Source of the DNA: Hyphomicrobiales bacterium
Lineage (GTDB): Bacteria > Pseudomonadota > Alphaproteobacteria > Rhizobiales > Xanthobacteraceae
Reading direction: 5' to 3'
DNA: 6,220 nucleotides
Assembly: GCA_017304505.1 (NCBI GenBank)
Contig: JAFKKQ010000388.1
Span: 1-6,220, forward strand
Shown: piece after piece, positions 1 to 5,456 of the stretch
Layout of the letters: each line of letters begins with the position of its first letter
Numbering within the stretch: position 1 is the first letter of the stretch
Position numbers and translations under genes: made by a program
Notes under the pieces: generated by a model
What the model was told of the DNA's origin: nothing
Databases searched by the model: none
The model's input: only the letters and a program-made list of their open reading frames with translations

Positions 1-708
1 CAAAAGATACACCGCAGCGTCTCCCACCTCCTCCGCCGACACGTTGCGCCGCAGCGGCGCGTTATGCTCGGTCAATCCAAGGATATAGCGGAAGTCACCG
101 ATGCCGGCCGCGGCGAGCGTCTTGATCGGACCCGACGAGATGGCATTGACGCGGATTTTCTTGACGCCGAGATCGGCCGCAAGATAGCGCACCGATGTCT
201 CCAGCGCCGCCTTGGCCACGCCCATGACATTGTAGTGCGGGATCCATTTCTCCGCACCGTAATAGGTGAGCGTCAACAGCGAACCACCGTCCGGCATCAT
301 CTTCTCGGCGCGCTGGGCGACAGCCGCGAACGAATAGCAGGACACCAGCAGCGTCCGGCTGAAATTCTCCGGCGTGGTGTCGACATAACGGCCGTTCAGC
401 TCCTTCTTGTCGGAAAAAGCGACCGCGTGCACCACGAAGTCAATCGAGCCCCAGACTTTTTTCGCCGCCGCAAACGTCGCGTCGATGGTGGCGGGTTCAG
501 ACACATCGCAACGGCCGAGCACGCGCGCGCCGATGTCATGCGCCAGCGGCTCGACCCGCTTCTTGAGAGCGTCGCCCTGATACGTCACGCCAAGCTCTGC
601 GCCCTGGGCGCGGCAGGCTTTGGCGATCCCGAAGGCCAGCGACCGGTTGTTGGCAAGCCCCAAGATCAAGCCGCGCTTGCCGCGCATGAGACCCGAGGCC
701 TCGGCCAT
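1..708 (-). CDS. fabI: Enoyl-[acyl-carrier-protein] reductase (NADH), 3' end cut by window edge
   Basis: This enzyme reduces trans-2-enoyl-ACP to acyl-ACP with NADH, the last step of each cycle of type II fatty-acid elongation in the cytoplasm. The visible 236 residues start MAEASGLMRGKRGLILGLA and follow the FabI layout. An N-terminal Rossmann fold has the divergent SDR glycine motif (GLANNRSLAFGIA, about residues 17-29). The active site Y149...Y159-x6-K166 sits in YYGAEKWIPHYNVMGVAK and aligns with E. coli Tyr146/Tyr156/Lys163. RVNAISSGPIKT follows at about 186-197. The ATG at 706-708 is preceded on its own strand by GGAGAG, a good ribosome binding site. The family is usually about 260-275 residues, so roughly 30-40 C-terminal residues lie off the left edge. 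It is divergent from the sigma-factor gene, with a 285-bp gap. FabI homologues with other enoyl substrates exist, but the near-canonical active site makes housekeeping FabI the best call. Confidence 0.95.
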   Translation of the reverse strand, partial: MAEASGLMRGKRGLILGLANNRSLAFGIAKACRAQGAELGVTYQGDALKKRVEPLAHDIGARVLGRCDVSEPATIDATFAAAKKVWGSIDFVVHAVAFSDKKELNGRYVDTTPENFSRTLLVSCYSFAAVAQRAEKMMPDGGSLLTLTYYGAEKWIPHYNVMGVAKAALETSVRYLAADLGVKKIRVNAISSGPIKTLAAAGIGDFRYILGLTEHNAPLRRNVSAEEVGDAAVYLL

Positions 709-764
709 GAACTCTCCTTCCCCGGCAGCATCCGGCCCTGGAACGCGATCCCGGACGCGCCAGC

Positions 765-781
765 CTCCGGCCAAGCCGGAG
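765..781 (-). repeat. Perfect inverted repeat (hairpin) in the fabI 5' leader
   Basis: CTCCGGC (765-771), a 3-nt loop (772-774) and GCCGGAG (775-781) form a perfect 7-bp GC-rich stem about 57-73 nt upstream of the fabI start codon. If fabI is transcribed from the candidate promoter further upstream, this hairpin lies in its mRNA leader. No T-tract follows on either strand, so it is not a standard intrinsic terminator. A regulatory role is only inferred, and a repeat of this size can arise by chance in GC-rich DNA. Confidence 0.4.
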
Positions 782-827
782 AAGAATCGTTGATCGGGAA
801 AGGCTATCCTCGGACCGCGCAAGCACC

Positions 828-856
828 CCTATGACATAGCGTCGGGGGGCCTTCAA
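828..856 (-). promoter_or_regulatory. Candidate housekeeping promoter for fabI
   Basis: On the minus strand TTGAAG (851-856) is followed after 17 bp by CATAGG (828-833). The first keeps the TTGA core of the -35 element and the second keeps the ATA core of a -10 element, at standard spacing. It would give a leader of about 110 nt before the fabI ATG. The -10 match is weak (3 of 6 to TATAAT), so this is tentative. Confidence 0.25.
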
Positions 857-872
857 GCGCGGGCGCGAAGTC

Positions 873-899
873 GTCGATCCGAGGGAATATGCGATCGAC
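873..899. repeat. Operator-like inverted repeat GTCGATC-N13-GATCGAC
   Basis: GTCGATC (873-879) and GATCGAC (893-899) are perfect 7-bp inverted arms with a 13-bp spacer, so their centres are 20 bp apart, close to two helical turns. The repeat brackets the GGGAAT box (883-888) of the candidate sigma-factor promoter. That placement suits an operator for a dimeric regulator, but this is inference. Arms of this length at a similar spacing are not rare by chance over a region this long. Confidence 0.35.
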
Positions 900-909
900 A
901 GCCGGTGTT
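883..909 (+). promoter_or_regulatory. Candidate ECF-type promoter upstream of the sigma-factor gene
   Basis: GGGAAT (883-888) resembles the GGAAC-type -35 core of extracytoplasmic-function sigma promoters. GTGTT (905-909) offers a GTT-type -10 core; from GGAAT to TGTT the spacing is 17 bp. The position, about 85 nt before the GTG start, fits the autoregulation common for ECF sigma factors. The -35 deviates at the usual C (T here), and the binding preference of this sigma factor is unknown. Confidence 0.33.
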
Positions 910-993
910 GATTGCTGCGAGGGCGGCCGGCCTGTGCAATCGAGCTGCGAACCGAAGCGCGGCACGATCGCCGGGGCACGTTGAGGAGATCGG

Positions 994-1485
994 GTGAGCA
1001 CGTTTCACCAGGATATCGAGGCGACGATACCGGCGCTGAGGCGTTACGCACGCGCGCTGACGCGCGATGCCGAAACAGCGGACGATCTGGTGCAGGACAC
1101 GCTCGTCAGGGCGCTGCGATCCGAGCACCTGTTCCACGGCGGCGATGTGCGCAGTTGGCTCTACACAATCCTGACCAACCTCAACCGCAACCGTCTGCGT
1201 TCGCTCGCGCGAAGGCCGGCGCTGACGCCGATTGACGACAACGACGCACCCGATGCGGCCGGCCCGGAGGCAGGCGGCCGCGACATCGAACGCGCGCTGG
1301 CGCTGCTGGCCGAAGAGCAGCGCGCGGCGCTTCTCCTGGTCGTTCTCGAGGGACTGACCTACCGCGAAGTCGCCGAGGTCCAGGGTGTCCCCATCGGAAC
1401 GGTGATGTCGCGTCTGGCGCGCGCGCGTGTGCAGATCAAAGCCTATCTCGACGGCGAGCGCCCATCGCTTCGCCGCATCAAATAA
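994..1485 (+). CDS. ECF-subfamily RNA polymerase sigma factor (sigma-70 family)
   Basis: This 163-residue protein should direct RNA polymerase core to a specific promoter set when released from its anti-sigma factor. It has the two-domain ECF layout. Sigma region 2 spans about residues 8-72, with the acidic ADDLVQDTLVRAL helix (29-41) and DVRSWLYTILTNLNRN (51-66). A short acidic linker (about 80-97) follows. Region 4 spans about 98-150, with an HTH in LTYREVAEVQGVPIGTVMSR (121-140). Region 3 and region 1.1 are absent, as expected for ECF. The start is GTG with a strong GAGGAG (983-988) 5 nt upstream, and no in-frame ATG competes. The anti-sigma gene follows after 16 bp, so the two are almost certainly co-transcribed. 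It is not obviously EcfG: no NepR or PhyR gene adjoins it. The inducing signal and exact ECF group cannot be read from sequence. Confidence 0.92.
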   Translation: MSTFHQDIEATIPALRRYARALTRDAETADDLVQDTLVRALRSEHLFHGGDVRSWLYTILTNLNRNRLRSLARRPALTPIDDNDAPDAAGPEAGGRDIERALALLAEEQRAALLLVVLEGLTYREVAEVQGVPIGTVMSRLARARVQIKAYLDGERPSLRRIK

Positions 1486-1501
1486 GAAGAAAGGTCAAAC
1501 C

Positions 1502-2320
1502 ATGATCGACCGCAACACACCGGTGACAGACGACGAGCTTCACGTCTACGTCGACGGCGAACTTCCGGCAGATCGCCGCTCCGCGGTGGAGGCGTGGCTG
1601 GCGAACCATCCGGAGGATGCCGCCCGTATCGCAGCTTGGCGCGGGCTGGCGGAATCCGTTCGTGCGCGCTACGGCAGCGTCATCGACGAGCCGGTTCCCG
1701 ACCGGCTGACGCTCAATCGAGTCATGCGCAAGCATCGGTCATGGGCCACGATTGCGGCCGCAGCCGCGCTGGCAGCCTTCGTATTCGGCGGCGTCGCCGG
1801 CTGGATGGCGCGCGGCGCGTCGGCAGCCGCGCCAAGCGAAGTCGCACTGTTCACCGCTGAAGCGTTCAACGCTCACAAGCTCTACATCAACGAGGTGCGC
1901 CACCCGATCGAAGTCAAGGCGGATGAAGATCATCTGCTGCCGTGGCTGTCGCGGCGCGTCGGCACAACGCTGCGTGCGCCAGACCTCGGCTCGTTCGATC
2001 TCAAGCTTCTGGGCGGGCGCCTGCTCCCCGGCATCAACGGGCCGGCGGCACTGTTCATGTATGAAGGGGCCAACGGCGAACGGTTCACGATCTACTGCTC
2101 GCGGCTCCACGAAGCGCGAACGTCGTTCCGCTACAACGCCAACGGCGGCTTCGGCGCGGTGCGCTGGATCGAGGGCAACTATGGCTGGGTGGTCAGCGGC
2201 CCGAAGGACAAGGAGCGCCTTAAGGCCGTCGCCATCGCGGCCTACGATCAGGTCGAAGGCCGAACGCCTCCGCCATCGCGCGGCTCCGCCGATCAGCTCA
2301 TATCGCGACGCGGATCGTAA
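1502..2320 (+). CDS. Single-pass membrane anti-sigma factor (RsiW/COG5662-like), no zinc motif
   Basis: This 272-residue protein most likely holds the adjacent ECF sigma factor inactive at the inner membrane. Residues 1-80 form a cytoplasmic domain with an anti-sigma-like start (DDELHVYVDGELPADRR, 10-26, then a helical WLANHPEDAARIAAWR). Residues 81-103 (Ala/Val/Phe-rich, ending GWMARG) are the only membrane segment. Residues 104-272 form an extracytoplasmic domain containing HPIEVKADEDHLLPWLSRR (134-152) and RAPDLGSFDLKLLGGRLLPG (158-177), a conserved block I recall from many proteobacterial COG5662 anti-sigma factors. The HxxxCxxC zinc-anti-sigma signature is absent; the only cysteine is C199, outside the membrane. 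The start is the ATG at 1502, preceded by AAGG (1491-1494) at 7-nt spacing. An in-frame upstream ATG lies inside the sigma gene and is unlikely. The last 28 bp overlap the dnaJ 3' end on the opposite strand. Confidence 0.85.
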   Translation: MIDRNTPVTDDELHVYVDGELPADRRSAVEAWLANHPEDAARIAAWRGLAESVRARYGSVIDEPVPDRLTLNRVMRKHRSWATIAAAAALAAFVFGGVAGWMARGASAAAPSEVALFTAEAFNAHKLYINEVRHPIEVKADEDHLLPWLSRRVGTTLRAPDLGSFDLKLLGGRLLPGINGPAALFMYEGANGERFTIYCSRLHEARTSFRYNANGGFGAVRWIEGNYGWVVSGPKDKERLKAVAIAAYDQVEGRTPPPSRGSADQLISRRGS

Positions 2321-3291
2321 GGCTGGCTATCGCGCCACTTGCGCATCAACGCTTCCAACTCGGGATCGGCCCGATCCGGCAGCACGATGCGCAACGTGGC
2401 ATAAAGATCGCCGGCGCCGCCCTTCGACGGCAGGCCCTTGCCGCGAACGCGAAGCGTGCGTCCCGAATTGCTCCCGGACGGGATCGCGAGTTCCACCGCG
2501 CCATCGAGCGTCGGCACGCGAACCTTGCCGCCGAGCACGGCCTCGTAGAGCGTCACCGGCAATTCGAGCCGCAGGTTGGCGCCTTCGCGCGTGAATGTCG
2601 GATGCGGCGCAATAGAGACGGTGATCAACGCATCCCCTGCGACGCCGCCGGAGCCGGGCATGCCTTGGCCCTTCAGCCGGATGGTCTGTCCATCCGCCAG
2701 ACCGGCCGGAATCTTGACCTCGATCTCCTTCCCGGTCGGAAGGTGCACGCGCCGCGATGTGCCGCTCGCCACCTCCGGCAGGGTGATGGTGACCGAGCCA
2801 GTGACATCGCGCGTGGCCGCAGCCGGGCCGAAGTCTTCCGGCTCGAACTGCGCGCGCCGACCCCCGCCGGCCGACCGCGCCGCGCCGCCGAACATTTCTT
2901 TCAAGATGTCGTCGATACCGCCGCGGAACCCGCCGGCGCGACCACCTCCGCCGCTGCGCTGAGCGCCCTCCGGACCCCAGGTAAAGGTCTCGAACCCGCC
3001 GTTCTGACCGAACCCTTGGCCGCCGGCACTGCCGCGCCCGCCACCCGGGCCGAAGCCCTGGAAGCGCGGCTTGCCCTCGGCATCGATCTCGCCGCGATCG
3101 AACGCTTTGCGTTTATCCTGGTCGCCGAGAATTTCGTAGGCGGCGTTCAGCTCGGCGAACTTGGTCGCCGCCTTCTTGTCCTGCTTGTTGGCGTCGGGAT
3201 GCAGTTTCTTGGCGAGCTTCCGGAACGCGGACTTGATAGCCGCGGGGTTCGCATTTTTCTGCACCCCCAGAACGTCGTAGGGGTCGCGCAT
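2293..3291 (-). CDS. Type II J-domain co-chaperone (DnaJ/CbpA-like, no zinc finger)
   Basis: This 332-residue cytoplasmic co-chaperone should stimulate DnaK ATPase and deliver unfolded clients. The J-domain spans residues 2-70, beginning DPYDVLGV, with the essential HPD at 31-33 and the helix KFAELNAAYEILGD at 44-57. A Gly/Phe-rich linker follows (about 78-128, including GFGPGGGRG). Two beta-sandwich substrate-binding domains then run from about 160 to 305 (DVTGSVTITLPEVASG, IPAGLADGQTIRLKGQGMPG, then IPSGSNSGRTLRVRGKGLPS). The protein has no cysteine, so the CxxCxGxG zinc repeats of type I DnaJ are missing. That makes it CbpA/DnaJ-II-like rather than the primary DnaJ usually paired with dnaK. 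ATG at 3289-3291 has GGAG (3300-3303) 8 nt upstream. It lies 116 bp downstream of the lipoprotein gene in the same direction and may be partly co-transcribed with it. Its stop codon falls within the 3' end of the anti-sigma gene. Confidence 0.93.
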   Translation of the reverse strand: MRDPYDVLGVQKNANPAAIKSAFRKLAKKLHPDANKQDKKAATKFAELNAAYEILGDQDKRKAFDRGEIDAEGKPRFQGFGPGGGRGSAGGQGFGQNGGFETFTWGPEGAQRSGGGGRAGGFRGGIDDILKEMFGGAARSAGGGRRAQFEPEDFGPAAATRDVTGSVTITLPEVASGTSRRVHLPTGKEIEVKIPAGLADGQTIRLKGQGMPGSGGVAGDALITVSIAPHPTFTREGANLRLELPVTLYEAVLGGKVRVPTLDGAVELAIPSGSNSGRTLRVRGKGLPSKGGAGDLYATLRIVLPDRADPELEALMRKWRDSQPYDPRRDMS

Positions 3292-3354
3292 CCTGGCAAC
3301 TCCAAGGAATATCTATGGCCGCACGAATTGGCGGCCGCCCAGCCGATACTTTGG

Positions 3355-3360
3355 CTTATA
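3355..3360 (-). promoter_or_regulatory. Possible -10 element for dnaJ
   Basis: In the 116-bp gap upstream of dnaJ, the minus strand reads TATAAG, a 5-of-6 match to the sigma-70 -10 hexamer, within a locally AT-rich patch. It would give a leader of roughly 55-60 nt. I could not pair it with a -35 at normal spacing: TTGCGC (3382-3387) is 21 bp away. No clear RpoH (CTTGAAA-type) box is visible either. The gene may therefore have its own weak promoter or rely on readthrough from the lipoprotein gene. Confidence 0.25.
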
Positions 3361-3407
3361 TTTGGTGCCGATTGTGGCAGAGCGCAACGATTGCCGCACG
3401 CGGCCGG

Positions 3408-3935
3408 TCAGGACCGCCTCCAAGGCCGCAGGCTCTTGACCTCCCAGGCCCCCTTCTTCGCCCGGCAAGCCTCTCCTTGCAGCCACGTCTCGGCTCCTTC
3501 CCTGCGGACATAGCTCGCAAGGAAATCGCGGCACGTCGCACCGTCCCGATCGTAGGCGCTGGCAATCGGGGTCACCGTGCCCCGCGCGCCGCTGCTCGGA
3601 TTTTCCCAGGGGGCGCTGGCCTCCTTGATGCCGCGCTTGAGCAGTTCGACGACAGCCAGACGGGTGAAAACCAGATCGGTTTCCGAAGGGAGGCCGGCTT
3701 TGGACGACGCGGGCGAGACGGGCCGCGAAGCGATCGAGCCGGTCGTGTCCTCGCTGGCGTATGCCTGCGCCCCTCCATCCCCGCTGCTGCCGAACATCGA
3801 GCCGAACTGGCCGGAAACGGCGCAGCCGCTCACACCCATTGCCAGAACGGTGATGACAGCCAGCCGTAGGCTTGCTGCGGCGGTTCCACTATATAGGGAA
3901 TGCCGGGACGGGCGATGAGCCACCGGGCCGGCCAT
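3408..3935 (-). CDS. Outer-membrane lipoprotein, RT0821/Lpp0805 (17 kDa surface antigen) family
   Basis: This 175-residue protein has an N-terminal basic stretch ([10 protein letters not shown]), a hydrophobic segment (about 23-36) and the lipobox VSGC. Cys38 is the predicted lipidation site after signal peptidase II cleavage. A low-complexity Ser/Gly region follows (about 40-82). The C-terminal domain carries [16 protein letters not shown] (108-123) and TCRDF (134-138), the W-x-NP-x-SG-x-x-G-x-VTP...CR-x-F pattern of the 17 kDa surface-antigen-like family, plus C157, which may pair with C135. Function is unknown; a structural or assembly role in the envelope is usually assumed. I chose the ATG at 3933-3935 because GGAG (3944-3947) sits 8 nt upstream. 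An in-frame ATG 45 bp further upstream would extend into pdxH and has less support. The 5' end lies 18 bp from the divergent pdxH start. Confidence 0.82.
   Translation of the reverse strand: MAGPVAHRPSRHSLYSGTAAASLRLAVITVLAMGVSGCAVSGQFGSMFGSSGDGGAQAYASEDTTGSIASRPVSPASSKAGLPSETDLVFTRLAVVELLKRGIKEASAPWENPSSGARGTVTPIASAYDRDGATCRDFLASYVRREGAETWLQGEACRAKKGAWEVKSLRPWRRS
3890..3895 (+). promoter_or_regulatory. Possible -10 element for pdxH inside the lipoprotein gene
   Basis: TATATA, followed by GGGAA, is a conspicuous AT-rich hexamer in otherwise GC-rich sequence, 58 nt upstream of the pdxH ATG. It resembles an alphaproteobacterial -10 element. TTGCTG (3872-3877) upstream is only 12 bp away, too close for a normal -35, so only the -10 is proposed. 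On the other strand the same bases encode the signal-peptide region of the lipoprotein. Confidence 0.28.
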
Positions 3936-3953
3936 AACGGGTACTCCACAAAC

Positions 3954-4595
3954 ATGTCCGATGCCGCTCCGATAAAACACCCAGTCGGGTTAACTATTGG
4001 TGATTTCACCGCCGCCGACGAACCCATGCGGCTGTTCGCGCAGTGGATGGACGAAGCAGCCCGCAGCGAGCCGTCGGATCCCAATGCCGTGGCGCTCGCC
4101 ACGGTCGATGCCGACGGGCTGCCCAATCTCCGAATGGTGCTGTTGAAGGGCTTCGATGAGCGCGGCGCTGTCTTCTACACCAACATGGAAAGCCAAAAGG
4201 GGCGCGAGCTGGACCGCAGCGCCAAGGCCGCGCTGCTGTTCCACTGGAAATCCCGCGCCCGGCAGGTGCGCATGCGCGGCCCGGTCGAGCACGTCTCGGC
4301 GGCCGAATCCGACGCCTACTTCGCCAGCCGCTCCCGGCTGTCGCAGATCGGCGCCTGGGCCAGCAAGCAATCGTCGCCGCTGGAAAGCCGGCTTGCATTC
4401 GAGAAGGCGGTGGCGCTCTACACCGCGAAATTCGCCATCGGCTCGGTGCCCCGCCCGCCGCACTGGGCAGGGTTTAGAATCATTCCGATGTCCATCGAAT
4501 TCTGGGAGGATCGCCCGTTCCGCTTGCACGAGCGCATCGAATTCCGCCGCGCCCAGCGCGGCGCACCCTGGAGCAAGGTGCGGCTCTATCCGTAG
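3954..4595 (+). CDS. pdxH: Pyridoxamine 5'-phosphate oxidase (PNPOx)
   Basis: This FMN-dependent cytoplasmic enzyme oxidises pyridoxine or pyridoxamine 5'-phosphate to pyridoxal 5'-phosphate using O2, in vitamin B6 synthesis and salvage. The 213 residues match the normal family length. The FMN-binding strand is RMVLLKG (60-66), with [13 protein letters not shown] (74-86). Residues Y122, R126 and S130 in [14 protein letters not shown] correspond to the PLP-phosphate contacts of E. coli PdxH (Tyr129, Arg133, Ser137). R190 and H192 in FRLHER match catalytic Arg197/His199. The C-terminus ends WSKVRLYP, the usual family ending. I chose the ATG at 3954 because [11 protein letters not shown] fits alphaproteobacterial PdxH N-termini I recall. 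Upstream in-frame ATGs at 3900 and 3915 would extend it within the opposing lipoprotein gene. No strong Shine-Dalgarno precedes the chosen start. An SDR gene follows after about 75-85 bp. Confidence 0.95.
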   Translation: MSDAAPIKHPVGLTIGDFTAADEPMRLFAQWMDEAARSEPSDPNAVALATVDADGLPNLRMVLLKGFDERGAVFYTNMESQKGRELDRSAKAALLFHWKSRARQVRMRGPVEHVSAAESDAYFASRSRLSQIGAWASKQSSPLESRLAFEKAVALYTAKFAIGSVPRPPHWAGFRIIPMSIEFWEDRPFRLHERIEFRRAQRGAPWSKVRLYP

Positions 4596-4678
4596 GCCCG
4601 TCACGCGCCGCGGGGCGCCATCCCAATACCGTTTCGCGGGCAATCCTGCTCAAGAGAAAATAAGGTAGAGTGACCGGC

Positions 4679-5434
4679 ATGGCGACCGCGCCGCAGACCA
4701 ATCAACCGCGCCGCACGCTGCTGCTCACCGGAGCCAGTCGCGGCATCGGCCACGCCACCGTCAAGCGCTTCTCGGCGGCGGGCTGGCGGGTCATCACCTG
4801 CTCGCGCCACGCCTTCCCCGAGAACTGCCCGTGGGAAATGGGACCGGAAGACCACATCCAGGTCGACCTCGCCGACCCCTTGAACACGCGACGCGCCATC
4901 GACGAGATCAGGCGGCGCCTGCCGAATGGCGAACTGCATGCCCTGGTGAACAACGCGGCGATCTCGCCCAAGGCCGAAGGCGGCAAACGCCTGTCCTCGC
5001 TCGAGACCACGCTCGACGTCTGGCAGCAGGTGTTCCAGGTCAATTTCTTCGCGCCGATCATGCTGGCGCGCGGTCTGGTCGATGAGTTGAAGGCCACCAA
5101 GGGATCGGTGGTCAACGTCACCTCGATCGCGGGCTCGCGCGTCCATCCGTTCGCCGGCGCGGCCTATGCCACCTCGAAGGCCGCCCTCGCCTCGCTGACG
5201 CGGGAGATGGCCGCCGACTTCGGACCGCTCGGCATTCGCGTCAACGCCATCGCGCCGGGCGAGATCGACACCGCGATCCTGTCGCCCGGCACGGAGGCGA
5301 TCATCCCGCAGATTCCGCTGCACCGGCTCGGCACCCCGGACGAGGTGGCGAAGATCATCTATGTGCTGTGCACCGAAACGTCGTCCTACGTGAACGGCGC
5401 CGAAATCCACATCAACGGCGGCCAGCACGTCTGA
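4679..5434 (+). CDS. Short-chain dehydrogenase/reductase (classical SDR), substrate unknown
   Basis: This is an NAD(P)-dependent oxidoreductase of about 251 residues, the typical size for classical SDRs. Numbering from the ATG at 4679, the cofactor motif TGASRGIG is at residues 17-24 and the NNAA motif at 91-94. The catalytic tetrad is complete: N122 in FQVNFF, S149 in NVTSIAG, and Y163/K167 in YATSK. A PGEIDT segment (193-198) and the C-terminal INGGQHV are also FabG-like. The substrate cannot be read from sequence. The start is uncertain. GTG at 4670 adds three residues (MTG), but ATG at 4679 is better placed behind AGGTAGAG (4663-4670). It follows pdxH in the same direction and may share its transcript; PdxH and SDR catalysis have no obvious link. 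It converges on the permease gene, with 22 bp between stop codons. Confidence 0.9.
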   Translation: MATAPQTNQPRRTLLLTGASRGIGHATVKRFSAAGWRVITCSRHAFPENCPWEMGPEDHIQVDLADPLNTRRAIDEIRRRLPNGELHALVNNAAISPKAEGGKRLSSLETTLDVWQQVFQVNFFAPIMLARGLVDELKATKGSVVNVTSIAGSRVHPFAGAAYATSKAALASLTREMAADFGPLGIRVNAIAPGEIDTAILSPGTEAIIPQIPLHRLGTPDEVAKIIYVLCTETSSYVNGAEIHINGGQHV

Positions 5435-5456
5435 GCCGGTGGCGCGGCCATTCGGT

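Larger units (their letters stand above)
709..993. other. Divergent intergenic region between fabI and the ECF sigma-factor gene
   Basis: This 285-bp stretch has no convincing gene on either strand. Frames that remain open across it are fragmentary and look like nothing known. It must hold the 5' leader and promoter of fabI (leftward) and of the sigma/anti-sigma unit (rightward). Visible structures are a GC-rich hairpin at 765-781, a short palindrome CTATG-A-CATAG at 829-839, and an inverted repeat at 873-899 that overlaps a candidate ECF promoter. A weaker 6-bp pair, GATTGC (910-915) and GCAATC (936-941), encloses the palindrome GGCCGGCC (925-932) within the sigma-factor leader. Confidence 0.8.

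Noticed and set aside
64..834. A 256-codon plus-strand open frame opposite fabI
   Set aside because: It is the antisense shadow of fabI, with Arg/His-rich low-information sequence and no good ribosome binding site. It crosses from the gene into the intergenic region without any domain.
2878..3070. GC-rich repetitive stretch as a repeat element
   Set aside because: It encodes the Gly-rich linker of the DnaJ homologue. The repetitiveness is explained by Gly codons rather than by a DNA repeat family.
2602..3513. A 303-codon plus-strand open frame opposite dnaJ
   Set aside because: It mirrors the GC-rich Gly linker and beta domains of DnaJ. No domain is recognisable and dnaJ is unambiguous.
4605..4618. 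Hairpin GCGCC-N4-GGCGC 9 bp after the pdxH stop as a terminator
   Set aside because: The stem is only 5 bp and no T-tract follows, so it does not meet the pattern of an intrinsic terminator. The downstream SDR could still be read through.
3990..4643. A 217-codon open frame on the minus strand opposite pdxH
   Set aside because: pdxH has all its active-site residues in the opposite frame. This frame has no motif, and its composition is a GC-skew artefact.
5435..5456. Bidirectional terminator between the convergent SDR and permease genes
   Set aside because: The 22-bp gap shows only 4-bp complementary arms and no T-run on either strand.
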